Positions 38,801 through 53,800 of a DNA stretch of 64,000 nt are shown here, in pieces. The stretch lies in assembly GCA_029582155.1 (NCBI GenBank), contig CM055899.1, forward strand, positions 69,213,719-69,277,718, read 5' to 3'. The translations under genes were made by a program, and so were the position numbers. This DNA comes from Panopea generosa (lineage: Eukaryota; Mollusca; Bivalvia; Adapedonta; Hiatellidae). Below the pieces are notes generated by a model that saw only the letters and a program-made list of their open reading frames with translations, had not been told where the DNA came from and did no database searches. Numbering within the stretch: position 1 is the stretch's first letter; each line of letters begins with the position of its first letter.

Positions 38801-41800
38801 TACGTTCAATGAGCAGTGATGTATTTGTTCATTCCCCGTTTAAATTGGTAAACATATAAACATTTATACAGATCTTTTAACATTACAACTGATGTTTTAA
38901 TACAGTTTGTAACATTTTCACACATTAAACTTTACTTCCAAAATAGGTCACCTGGATTTGTATATATATCGTAAACATGAGTTTGTATAATTCATATTTT
39001 AATCTACAATGTAATAAACACATTCCTAAGTCACATTTTGAAATTTTTCATCAAAATTCAGACAGAAATAAGCATGTAACAACATTATATATATATCTTG
39101 TATATCCATCGAATTGAGCATAACAAAACCTTCGTACTTGTTGTTTTATTAATTTAAATAAAGTTTTCGGAACATATGTAAAAACAATTTTTTCATAAGA
39201 TTGTTGATTAAGATATGAACTTTACAAACTCATGTTGACCTTATATCAATAAATCTGGATGACCAGTCATGAATGATTGATTGATTGCATATTTAGCGTC
39301 ATTTTATGCCATCTAGGGCTAACAGACGATCAATTAACCTAACCACTATTTCCTGGGATCCTGGAAAGTTAACAAGTACTTGAGCACACCTCATCTCCAC
39401 AAGTTACTGATAATATTCTCACTTGAATCAGCGGTGAGAAATGAATGATAATGACTGAACTAATCGGACCCAACCCGATCATGAAGGTTGAGTAGTGTAC
39501 ACCTGTATAGGTTATTATCCAACTTTAACAACTAGTATTTATATTCAATAAAGCAGTAAAATTTTTATAAAGTCAATGTCGTCAAATTAGTAGATGATTA
39601 CAATAATATGCGTTCTAACCATTAGCACTATAAGAACATTTATCGATATAGAGGTGTGTCCCTTTTAAATGTCCTTTTTTCAAATAATAAAATGTACCCG
39701 CTTACTTAATTGCGAATCTGTAGATATATTTGATTGTGAAATTGCAGTTCTGTTGAAATTCATCTGTAAGAAAGAAAATGATGTATTAAATTGTAGAATA
39801 TACAATTGTGTATATATCATATCTATTAAAAGTAATTAGCCAAATTTAAGTAAATGTAAATACATTCAGTATGACAGTAGAATACATTTTCACAGTAACT
39901 AATCAAACAGATAAAACGAGAAAAAGAGAGATAAAATACAAACACGACTACACTTACTCTTGATCCAATGCCGGCCTTCGACTTTTGTAACTCTATTTCA
40001 TTGATGTTAACTTTCCATACACCCTTCATCATGATATTCTCTATTTGACGTTTCCTGGAATAATCGAGGTTATTTGATATCAAAGTATTGCCAAAAGTGT
40101 CGTGGATTTCTCCTTAGATAATAGAATGTCGTTTAAAGTGACATAACTTTGACATGTGTATGAATAGTTTGTTTTGTTTTCCACTTCCAGACATTATCTA
40201 GATCCAACAAGAGAAGTAGCATTCAACGGTTTTGGCCAGCGTAACAGTTTTAACAGAATCGATTTATAACACACAACCCGTGTAATATAGAAAACATTTT
40301 CTAGAATATACAAACAGACAAGTTCATATAACTTGAAGATCTTCCAAACAAATCCTAAATATAAAATCAGCTTACAGGTAAAATAAAAAATACCACATAA
40401 CCAACAGATAAAGAGCTTTCAGACGACATATATACCAATGTAGCACAGACACAATAAATACAGAGAATATATGACATCCAAATAACAAACACAGATGCAT
40501 ACAGAACGAGAAACACCAAGGATCATCGAACTGAATTATGTCTGGAAGTGGAAAACTAAAAAAAACTATTCATACACATGTCAAAGTTCTGTTACTTTAA
40601 ACAGATAGGGATCATCGAATTGAAACGCCAATGGCAAAATTTGACACCAGGGAGCTAAAACATCTGACAAACAGTTGACAAAACACTTGACAAACACCTG
40701 ACAAACAGTTGCACCCGATCTCGCTATTCCCCTGTCGTTTCATCAAAAGACGCGACAAAGAAAATTAAAATCTCCTAGCCAGATAAATTGGCAGCATGTG
40801 CTGGGTATTTCATGCTTGGATAGATATTTAGATTTGAATATTTGATTTGAAGTTTTCATATATTTTCATAAAGTTGGGCTAAATTGGTACAGACACAGAT
40901 AGATGTACACATTAAGATTTATATACTTAATATTCCGGTTATCTTTACACAGTGCACAACAGTGACAGTTTATCGCTACAATTACCTGATGGTATAACTA
41001 ATGACGGTAGCCACTGCAACAACCGCCAATACAGAAACACAGGACACCACCACTATCACACTGTTGTCTAGAAATAGATAGAGAAAAATGTTAAGTAGCT
41101 TGCTTAATATTAATTAAATATTGTTAAAAAGATGGCCTTATTTAGTAGTGTCAGCTAGTACGTGTCCAGTGTAGGGATATAGGCTATATTTAGGTCAGGT
41201 AGCGTGGAATTGTTAAAACGTATTGCTAGATCCATAGGAGCAACGTTTTTAAGATATTTTTACATTTTCATTCTTTTATTAAAGAATAAATCATTTTTGA
41301 AGTTTAGTTCATCAAATTCCATTAAGTATTAAGAAAGTTAGAATAATTAAACGGGTTTATTTTTTCATAAAACTAATTTAGGTTTACATTGGCCTAATAG
41401 CGTTAAATTCGCATCGTACGATATTTGAGGGTTTGTTGTTTCATGATTTAAACGAAATTCACTAAGGTATATGGACGGGTTTGCTATAAATGCTGACTCT
41501 GTTATGGAAACAATGTCCAGTTAGCAGAATCATCTTGGGGTGTAGTTGTGACGAGAAAGATTGAGCATGTTACTGTTCCAGTACATAACGGCATATGGGT
41601 ATGTGAATTTTATATTATGTTGTATTTAAATGTCTGATATATATGCCATGTGGCTCGTTTGAGCACTGAAATTATTTTACATTTGTTTAATGGAAAAAGG
41701 TAACAAGTGCTAAAATAATCAAAATCATCATAATTTGGTAAAATATTAATTTCAATCTTTTAAGACGTATAAAACAAATCATAATGTAATAACTAATGTT

Positions 41801-44800
41801 AAAATTATTTGAGATAATAAATTACTTATTTACGAAACATGCCCAAACCTTTAAACGCGATTATCTCAAAACTATGAAAATGTCACTTGCACCAATAGGA
41901 TGATATATTTTTGACATAATAAGATCTAAGTAAAGTTGTATAAATTGTTCATATCCATTCCGACGGTAATGTATGCAATTTAATACACATCCACGGTACT
42001 GAAAAGCGTTTTGTTAGAATATAGGCCGAGGAATCTGAGCTGTTGACATTGTGTTTACGATGAAGTATTGAGATTCACCATGTAAGAATTGATTGATATG
42101 TGTAATTAAATTTTGTTGATGGTTATTCTAATATTCATAAAGTGAATAGATACAGAAGTGGTCTGTAATTGTTAATATTATAATAAGGAGTTATGTAGAG
42201 ATATAATTGCTATGTTGAAATTGACGGGAGGTCGTATATAATATGTTGATAAATCTACCATGAAACTATTAGATGGTTAGAGATGTATGCACTTTTATCA
42301 TATATATTGATATAAATACCATGAAAATCGATAGATGGTAAGTAACAGACGCAATGTCATTACATATTTGAGTAACTATTAAATCTGAGTTTATATATAT
42401 AATGTATCCGTTCTTAGACGTAAGCGTGGAATGTGTCCGCTGCGTTAACAACGTATAGACGTGACAGGAAGTCAGCTGGTGGAAGTACAGTCGTAGGACA
42501 GCAACCTACATATTCGTCATATGGACGACTTGACGTTCCTGACGTCGAAATACAATCGATAGTCGGTACGGGGCGACGTAAAGCCATAAACCCAGTTTAG
42601 AGTTCTAGGGGAGACAAGTCAGTTATATACCCACCGCCACAAGGGACGAGTGATACTAAATCTACGATATCTGGACGCGAGAAGTATTTAGTGCATTTTT
42701 ATAAACATTCGAATGATAAAAGCACTTTAGATCGCGATGTAGGTTTGTACGTGTAGGAGATAGAACTGTGAAAAAGGGGTTAATACCACCATAGGACATT
42801 TCCTTTGAATCAGCTGTGGGTTTTTTTTTGTGTTGAGTAATTATCTTTATTTTGTATAAATTGTATACTTGTATTTTCGTAATTTTATTCATGTAAAATT
42901 AAAATTCTAAATTTTACTTTGTGTACGATTGTATTCTACCCTTGTTAGTTGTCGGCCCTTGGTCATTTTGCTACACTTGCAAATGGATCGTATGTAGTGA
43001 CTAGTGTATTCAATATATACTCTGTATATACTCTGTATATACTCTGTATATACTCTGTATATACTCAATATATACTCAGTATATACTCTGTATATACTCT
43101 GTCAAAAGGGAAAGGCCAAGTAGCAAACGTGCTAATAAAATTTCTTTGTCGATGATCTTTTCCCAAACTATAGATACATACAAAACTCATACATCATAAA
43201 CGATTATGATTTCGTTATTTCTGTAACGCATCGTACTTCTATATGGTATAAAATACTAGAAGTTGTTTTGTAAATCGTGATAAACAGCAGTTTGTATAAC
43301 AGAACATACCTTACGGCAATCGAAAAGGTGTCTTCCCAATAGAAAGTTTTCGTTTAATAACTCGAAATTCGAATCCATTTCTCATCTGCTTAAGTTATAC
43401 TACATGATTTTTTTAAATTCATTTATATAAAGACACATTTATACGTGACTCCGGACTAATCTTGTATTGAATGCGTATTACACGTGTATGGTTTTGTAGC
43501 GGGGAATAAGGATTAATTAACTCAGACGTTTTAATGGTTCTGGTGGAGAACATGATTCGAATTCCATAAGTTGTCATACAAAACTTGTGTATTGCTGTAT
43601 AGGCGGTAATAAGAATAATTGAAAAGTCCACGTTTGGCATTGAAGTACACCCGAGCAGCGTTGATGTAATCTAAAGGAAAGTCAAGTGAATACTGTCTGA
43701 TAAAAGTATGCTGTGAAAGCACAGAGCGCAACAGAGAAAGGTGAAAAGCATCAGTCATTTAACACCCCTGACGACACCTACACCTGATTAAGATATATTT
43801 TATTAACACTCCACAGTTAATGATAACTGATTAAGATATACTTTATTTACAAGCCACAGTGAATGATAACTGATTAAGATATATTTTATTTACAAGCCAC
43901 AGTGAATGATAATTAATTAAGATATATTTTATTAACACTCCACAGTGAATGATAACTGATTAAGATATACTTTATTTACAAGCCACAGTGAATGATAACT
44001 GATTAAGATATATTTTATTAACACTCCACAGTGCATGATAACTAATTAAGATACATTTTATTTACAAGCCACAGTGAATGATAACTGATTAAGATATACT
44101 TTATTTACAAGCCACAGTGAATGATAACTGATTAAGATATATTTTATTTACAAGCCATAGTGAATGATAGCTGATTAAGATATACTTTATTTACAAGCCA
44201 CAGCGAATGATAACTGATTAAGATATATTTTATTTACAAGCCACAGTGAATGATAATTGATTAAGATATATTTTATTTACAAGCCACAGTGAATGATAAC
44301 TGATTAAGATATACTTTATTTACAAGCCACAGTGAATGATAGCTGATTAAGATATATTTTATTTACAAGCCACAGTGAATGATAACTGATTAAGATATAT
44401 TTTATTTACAAGCCACAGTGAATGATAACTAATTAAGATATATTTTATTAACACGCCACAGTGAATGATAACTGATTAAGATATACTTTATTTACAAGCC
44501 ACAGTGAATGATAACTGATTAAGATATATTTTATTTACAAGCCACAGTGAATGATAACTGATTAAGATATACTTTATTTACAAGCCACAGTGAATGATAA
44601 CTGATTAAGATATATTTTATTAACACTCCACAGTGAATGATAACTAATTAAGATACATTTTATTTACAAGCCACAGTGAATGATAACTGATTAAGATATA
44701 CTTTATTTACAAGCCACAGTGAATGATAACTGATTAAGATATACTTTATGTACAAGCCACAGTGAATGATAGCTGATTAAGATATATTTTATTTACAAGT

Positions 44801-47800
44801 CACAGTGAATGATAACTGATTAAGATATACTTTATTTACAAGCCACAGTGAATGATAACTGATTAAGATATACTTTATTTGCAAGCCACAGTGAATGATA
44901 ACTGTAAGATTCGATGTACTACTATCTTCCTTGAATACTCAGGAGAGATGAAGGTGATAGAACTAAAACTATGCTTCCCTATTTTGGCTTTCAGTATTTC
45001 AGTGATTTATTAATTTTACCTTCCATCTGTTTAAAGTTCAGATTTTTTTTAGAAATCACCACTTAATTTTTGGTGCTGATATCAGATTTCTAGCATAGTT
45101 TGCGTCAGAAATGATGAGTCGAGTCTCCTCGTGGGCGAATTGTTGATACATTGTTACTCTGGAAATTGAAACGTACCAAAAAACCATTGAATTTAAAAAC
45201 GCAACATGTTCAAGGTATATGTGATTCTTTATAATTGCAGATTTTGAACATGAGAATAATTGTGACCTAGATACAGGCTGCAGATTTCGTTTGTTTTACT
45301 ATGATTTGAACATAAAATGTTACAAGAGAGCAAATGTATTTATGGTGTGATACGCTAAATACCGTACATCAGAACTCATATTACTGGGTCCCCTTTTCAC
45401 CAATATATCCTAAGTCAGTTTTACGAGTACAGTTTATTTGAACTGATATGATACATGTCAGCAGCTGCTATCATAAAGGAAGACGTCATTATTAGAGCAA
45501 AAATGAGATTCAAGTTATTTTATATTTAATTGATCATTATTGATAGGAAGGTAGTATAAATTGTCTGAACCTGACACAGTTGCCTTCCCTACTTCGGCGC
45601 AGTATTATAAAAATGTATTATGAATCATGGTGGTATTTCGGTGTTGCATGTAACAGAAATAATATCGCTTTAGCAGGCGCTTTAGGAGGTGATGTTGCGT
45701 ATATTTCCTTTTTAAACAATATGATATACCAATACAGCCATTTTCGTTTCCTTAAAGCGTTCTGAGCTTACAATACGTACTGTCAAACCATCAGTATAAT
45801 AGACTGTGTTACTGGGCTTCTAGTATGTACTTTCAAACCAGCAGTATAATATACTGTGTTACTGGGCTTCTAGTATGTACTTTCAAACCATCAGTATAAT
45901 AGACTGTGTTACTGGGCTTCTAGTATGTACTTTCAAACCAGCAGTATAATATACTGTGTTACTGGGCTTCCAGTACGTACTGTCAAACCAGTAGTATAAT
46001 ATACTGTGTGACTAGGCTTCCAGTACATTCTGTCACACTAGCAGTATAATATACTGTGTGACTAGGCTTCCAGTACATTCTGTCAAACCAGCAGTATAAT
46101 ATACTGTGTTGCTGGGCTTCAAGAACGTACTTTCAAACCAGCAGTATAATATACTGTGTAACGGGGCTTCCAGTACGTATTGTCAAACCAGAAATATAAT
46201 ATACTGTGAGACTAGGCTTCCAGTACATTCTGTCAAACCAGTAGTAAAATATACTGTGTTGTTGGGCTTCCAGTACGTACTGTCAAACCAGCAGAATATT
46301 GCACTGTACTTTCTGTCAAACCAGCAGTATAATGTACTGTACGTACTGTCAAACCAGCAGTATAATGTACTGTACGTACTGTCAAACCAGCAGTATAATA
46401 TACTGTATGACTGAGCTTCAAGTATATTCTGTCAAACCAGCAGTATAATATACTGTGTGACTAGGCTTCCAGTACATTCTGTCAAACCAGCAGTATAATA
46501 TACTGTGTTACTGGGCTTCCAGTACGTACTGTCAAACCAGCAGTATAATATACTGTGTGACTTGGCTCCCAGTACATTCTGTCAAACCAGTAGTAAAATA
46601 TACTGTGTTGTTGGGCTTCCAGTACGTACTGTCAAACCAGCAGAATATTGCACTGTACTTTCTGTCAAACCAGCAGTATAATGTACTGTACGTACTGTCA
46701 AACCAGCAGTATAATATACTGTATGACTGGGCTTCAAGCATATTCTGTCAAACCAGCAGTATAATAAACTGTGTTGCTGGGCTTCCAGTACGTACTTTTA
46801 AACCTGCAATATAATATACTGTGTTACGGGGCTTCCAGTACGTATTGTCAAACCAGCAGTATAATATACTGTGTGACTAGGCTTCCAGTACATACTGTCA
46901 AACCAGCAGTATAATATACTATGTTGCTGGGCTTCCAGTTCGTACTGTCAAACCAGCAGTATAATGTACTGTACGTACTGTCAAACCAGCAGTATAATGT
47001 ACTGTACGTACTGTCAAACCAGCGGTATAATATACTGTGTGACTTGGCTTCCAGTACATTCTGTCAAACCAGCAGTATAATATACTATGTTGCTGGGCTT
47101 CCAGTTCGTACTGTCAAACCAGCAGTATAATGTACTGTACGTACTGTCAAACCAGCAGTATAATGTACTGTACGTACTGTCAAACCAGCAGTATAATATA
47201 CTGTGTGACTTGGCTTCCAGTACATTCTGTCAAACCAGCAGTATAATATACTATGTTGCTGGGCTTCCAGTTCGTACTGTCAAACCAGCAGTATAATGTA
47301 CTGTACGTACTGTAAAACCAGCAGTATAATGTACTGTACGTACTGTCAAACCAGCAGTATGATATACTGTGTGACTGGGCTTCCAGTACGTACTGTCAAA
47401 CTAGCAGTATAATGTACTTTGTTGCTGGGCTTCCAGGTCGTACTGTCAAACCAGCAGTAAAATGTACTGTGTGACTGGGTTTCCAGTACCTACTGTCAAA
47501 CCAGCGGTATTATGTACAGTGTTGCTGGGCTTCAAGGTCGTACTGTCAAACCAGCAGTATTATATACTGTGTGACTGGATTTCCAGTACCTACTGTCAAA
47601 CCAGCGGTATTATGTACAGTGTTGCTGGACTTCAAGGTCGTACTGTCAAACTAGCAGTAAAATGTACTGTGTGACCTGGTTTTGCAGTACCTATTGTCAA
47701 ACCAGCGGTATTATGTACTGTGTTACCGGGCTTCCGATACGTTCTGTCAATCTAGCAATATAATGTATCCAGCTTAACACCCAACCGAAGTTATGAATTT

Positions 47801-50800
47801 TTTAATATCTTAATTCACTCTAATAAATCAAAGTTACTAATGGATTATTCCGCAAATTTTTTTTGACCGACCTCCAGGCTGTCCAATCTGCAAGCTCCGT
47901 CCCTTCGGCGGTCCAATTTGCAAGCCATTACCTACACGGAGGCCTTTTCCTGTCGAACTAGAAATGAGCGATCCGATAAGAGGTATTCCTAACTATGCTT
48001 GTAAACCGAGAAATCCTCCGTTTTGCATTTGATTATTAATCATGTTCATACTATTTGATTATTTTTAATTTATTAATCGGGGACTTGTTTAAATAACCGG
48101 ATGGATTAATTTTCTCTTACCATTATCATCAGCTGAAAGTATTCTATTTCCAAATGTTTACTTATTCCAGTAGACACTAAACCACTCAATGCACCAAGAT
48201 CCACCATATTTTTTCTTAAGCAATCATTTGTGTCTTGGAAATATTTAAATCTAACCAACCACCCAATCGTTTGACTTTGTTAATTGCTTTTAGTTGGTTA
48301 CTAGTTAGCATCAACGACACGGCTCCAGCAACAGCATTTAATTGCTTATTTTTTCAACCTCAATATTAATTCTCTTCTTTTATTAAAAACAACTTCTCTT
48401 TTGTCCGTCTGTTTAATTTTCTGGATGTAAAGTGAATGCCATATATATAATTTATTAACATAATAATTAATTCATTTCTTACTTTATTGATTACAACGCT
48501 TTCCTTATACATACTAATTGCGTAGATTTTGTAAGGCCAAACAGGAGTAGATTTTAACTTACAATTTAACGTGATTTGTTTAGGATCAATACTAACAATA
48601 TGGCTAGAACTACCATCCAAGTTAAAGTACAAAAGTCCTAATAAAGATTGAAAATTGATAATATTCAATAACGATAAAGTATTTTTATCACTTTGTTTTT
48701 TTACGAATGATTAATAACATCTCTAAATATCCTAACAATATTATCCTTACTATATTCAGTTTCTGGATAATATTCTCCATTACCAACCTCAAATCGAGCA
48801 GAGGACAAAGAGCAAGTATCGTAATAAGTATTGAATTCATACGTATCAAAGAGATGTGGGTTTTGTTCTTGGTTATTTTATTTGTTAGTTCTTTGTAAAT
48901 AAATGAAAACATGTTTCAGGTCCCTAACACCAGCAGTTATTCAAACAGATTGAACTACTCGCTTCGAACTAGCTGATTCTTGTATCATTTCCCTAAGATA
49001 AGTCAATTTATCGAGATCATGTGATTTTCTACAACATACGTAAGTCCATCAGAAGTATATGCCATTATATGCACCCAAAGCACTAATTTTGTAATAACAA
49101 CTCTTCAATCACAAACACCAGCAGCTTATCAAATTATCATTTTCAGTAATTTGTAAAACTATTTGTATTTGGCCAGGAGGTAACAGATTTGTTTCCAAAC
49201 TTTCGAAAAATGAATACTTATTTAAAGGGATGATTGCACCTTTTTTTCTATTTTCCGCAATCAACAAGTGTCGTTTAAAGAAACCTTTATTATGATTAAC
49301 ATTACCCGCATCACTTTCATCATAAACAACTTTTCCATTTTGTTTAATGTGGAGACTATTTATCAAAGAAGCAGAATCATTAATTAAAGCAATTTTGGCA
49401 GCAGCAGCAAAACCCATTTGCTAATTTACCTACTTTAAAATCAACTTCAAAATAAGCATTATACCAATCAAAGTGCGAAGATCTGTCATTGAAAGTTAAT
49501 TGATATCCGCTTTTTAATTGTCTTACTCCATTATCAGGACGCGTTATAGTGTATTTAAGTGGATTGGAATATATTCATATCTTTCACAATAGTTTTCACA
49601 TCTCAGCATTCTTATATTAACTACTTGTGAAAATAAATTAAAACAAATTTTCGATTCTTTTTCTCCGGTGTCTTCTTCCACTTCCTATAACAAGAGACCT
49701 TGTTTGTTTACTTCCTTTACCAATCCTCAATAACTCCCTTATTTAAATATTGCCTTTATCTTCAACCCTATCAACCTCAGACCTATCGATCTCAACACTA
49801 TCAGCCTTAATTCTGTTAAGCTCGGACGTATCATCTTCGATAACAGTAATCTTAACACCATTATCAAGTCTATCTCTTCCAATTTTAGTCTTATTTGTAA
49901 CTTTTGTTATACTCTTATCAACAACTCTTTTTCCAATTTCGTCACCCAATTTACCCGAACCAGATTCTAATGCTTTTTCAGCTATTATTTTAGCAACATT
50001 TTAGCAGCACTACCAGTTATACCACTTATAATTGAATCAAACAAACCAGCTCCAGTTTTGGAATCATGATACACATATATACCTTTTTCTCTATTATATT
50101 TCTTCTTTACTAATCCATTAGTCATTATATTATTAATTCTTTAAAAACGAGCGAGAATAAGACATCATTAAGATTGATTATTCTATCAGTATAATCAGTA
50201 ATGTAAATTGTAATACTATTAATGCTAGATGTATTTACTTCACAAAATCCTACCCATAGTGATTCTCTTTTAAATGGAAAACTTCTAGTCAGATCGGCTA
50301 TACTAAGATCATAGATAACATCTGAATATGTCCTATCTACAATACTAATACTATTAGGTCACTATGTACATTAATTTGTGTCTACGGAAACTGTAATATC
50401 TGGAAAAAGTGTCCCAAACTCAGTTTCTCTCTCACAACTTTCGGTTTAAAACAAATAAGATAGCAGAATTTTGAATTTCTTAATTCTCGTAGTATTTGTT
50501 TACATTTAAAAGACGATCAATCAAATTCCACAGAAATAGCCTCGTTGTTATCTCCATTAAGAGCAAATGTTTCCCTTATGTAGTTGTTTATATCAGAGTA
50601 GGAATACATCCGTTCAACAGATTCAATATCTTTCCATTCCGTTCCATTGAAGTAATGTATTTTATTATTACCAAGCTCTTCATTAATATTATACCAAGAA
50701 GGTGATATAGTATTTATTGAATCAAGACCAACAACATAGTTTTTATTTTTATCAAGAATAATAGTCTATCGAGTACGGTTGTAAAATCACTAATTGTACA

Positions 50801-53800
50801 CTTATTATTTTTTACATGAACTGGTTTTGATGAAAGAATTATATTTTTTCCATATATTAATATAATAAAGTTTATTATGAGATTCTGTTTCAAATATAAA
50901 GAATTTAAAACTGGAAATAGCAGTAGGATAAAGAGCAATTCGGGTATTGGGTTTTGTTATCTGAAATGTCCACATATCTCGCCATAATCGGGGCTAAATG
51001 TTTGTTCTATTGTCGATGGGGGTTAAAATGCGTAGTAGATCTTATTATCATTATCTTTAGTTATCAAAATCTCATCGGTATTTGTTCATATTTTTTATTT
51101 AGTATTCATCACCATCAGCCATTTGTTTTTCGATATCTTCCACTTGTATTAGTTAATACCGCATTATCTGCAATTGATCTGTCTAAATTAAGAGTATGTA
51201 TTTCGTCTCGTTGTACCTTATACGCATCCAGTTGATCTTTAAGAAAGTTAAACATCGTTTCTTGCGATGTTCTTAATTCTTGCGTTAATTTATTTATACT
51301 TGTCTCCAGTTTTTTATCATCAAGCATTTGTTTCTCGATAACTTCCACTTTTTAGTTTATACCGCATTATCCGAATCCAGTTGATTCTTAAGAAAGTTAT
51401 AGTGATTATATTGGCATATTACCGTCAATTCCCTGTCCTAAGTATACACGCCCAGCATGAAGAAACACTTATAACTTAGAGATGTACGCGTCTAAAGTGT
51501 TTAAATGCATAACCTCTTTATTACAAACATCGGGTTTCTGAAGCCATGTTTTTTTTGTTTACATTCGCCATTTCCAACGAACCGCTTTTGGGTTTCCGAT
51601 CAATCATCGGATAACATCTTGAAGACTTGTTCCCGATCTCGTTATCGAGGCTTTGTCCGGGAAGTTTACGGAGCTCAATGTAAACATTGCGCAATACTTT
51701 ATTGCGGGACGTATTAAAGTTATGGCCAATATTCAATGACTGTTAATTTAATAACTTCAAGTAAATAAAGACTATACGTCAATACATAAGCATTATTTTG
51801 TGTACACTGCATACAAGAGAAGTCTGGATTAACAGTGTGTTTGTGTTACTTGCCAATATAATCCCTTTAAACGTCGTTTCTTTCAATGTTCTTAATTATT
51901 GCGTTAATTTATTTATACTTTTCTCCAGTTCTTTATCATCAACCATTTGTTTATTGATATCAGACACCCTAGTCCTTAATTCATCAAAACCTTTTCTTAA
52001 TTTTTTCATTCAAAAATCTTCCTCAGGGAAGTAACCATATTACACAAGTTCAATTTAATTCACTCAATATTTAATTTTCGGCCACCTCGCCTTTATTAAA
52101 AATTGAAAATATATCATTGCAGCTAGGTAGCGTCCATTTTCCTATAAAGCTAGGTAACATCGATTTTCCTATAAATTCATATAAATCTTAGGAAAGCTGC
52201 TGAGGAAGCTCCAAGTGCGGATTTAGACAAAGAAATTAAAGATTTATATAATAAATCAAGTGATGTTATACCGCTAGGCAAATCAATAAAAACGCCAGAT
52301 CAGTGGAAAGATGAATATGGAGATGTCGCTAAAACTATTCAAAGTTTAAATGTTAAGATAGCGAGCGTGAAAATCAAGAAAAGTAAGAATAGGGATGAAA
52401 GAAAGATTAAAGAAATGACACAAGAGAGAAATCAATTAATAAAATACAATAGTAGAATTAAGGTCATGATAGGTAATAAACCGGTGTTTAAAGGAAAGCA
52501 CTTCCTAGTGGAAGTGGACTAAGAAATTATTACAAAGTAGATAAAGATGGAAACTATGGAAACCTGAAAATAAACATACTAGTTTTTCATCATAAATTAA
52601 TTGCGAAGCAGGGATCTGGAACTACGTCAGAAACAAAAATGGATGATGATTTTATAACTCATTATTAAAAGATATAAAAAAAACAACTATTCCATGTTGG
52701 CAAACGCTAACAGAATTAAGCGGATTACCAATAAGCGAATTATATATATCTTAGGTTCATGCAATTGTGCTGATGATATCGTTGATAAATTATAACTAAT
52801 CTGCGGTTCTATTGAATCAGGAAATAATAACCTCTCTTTAAAAAATGAAGGAATAAACATTATTGACAGACTGTTGGAGCAAGGAGCACGAAGAAATAAC
52901 CTCGGAAGAGCACGAGACACTTTGTAAAAACACTTTGAATAATATAGAATGAAAAAAAAAATTCGAAACAACGAGTGAGTTATTTTTATATCTATCAAAA
53001 GTGGTTTCGGCATATAAAAAAAGTTTTTGTGGAAACATCAGTAAAGATATTGACTTATCCACGGGGATATTACGTCCAGCGGCTGTTCTCGCTGCTGTTC
53101 CTGTAATTCCTGCTTTTATCGCGTTAACGGGGGCTATCCCAGCTGTTCTTCTTATCTTAACTAATGTTTTGAAAATGAAGTAGTAAAAGAAAAAATTCAA
53201 AATACACCATAGAAAGTTTAAGCAACTCTTATCTTATTGCCAAACAGCCAAAGAAAACCAGGAAATAGTCTCAAATGTATTCAATAAAATCCTAGAAAAA
53301 TAGAAAAACGATGATTTGTCGACCTCTGGAAATGTACATGAAAAAAATATAAAATAAATGGATATGATTAATATAATGGTTGTATCATAAAAAGATAATA
53401 TTGGGACTGGAAAATTACATTTTTAAAATATTTAAATGAACAAAATCTTGATATAAAAATTATTCCTGAACCGATTGAAGAATTGGCCTGCCTGGATGGA
53501 ATAAACCCAACCAAAGAATTATATAATGATCCAGAAAAAAATATTTTTGCGTTCCAAATATTAAGTAATTATTCTCTTTTTTTTGATGTTGGGAACAGCT
53601 AGGATGTCTAAAAAGAATTGCGTACTCGAAAGATGTTGGGAATCTAATAAAGATAAGTTTTCTTACCGTGTTCACCATATCCATTCACTCCTTTAGAAAG
53701 AGTTGTGTTTGATCATGTTGTTCTTGGTATGAATCAGCCCAAACCAGATTGTTACGTTTATTTGAAAACATCTGTTAATAAATGTCTTGAAAGAATAAAG

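Noticed and set aside
43531..43758. 75-codon minus-strand frame
   Set aside because: No known domain; overlaps another frame of similar length and lies between repeats in an intron.
43785..44905. CRISPR-like array
   Set aside because: Units are contiguous without unique spacers, and the genome is eukaryotic.
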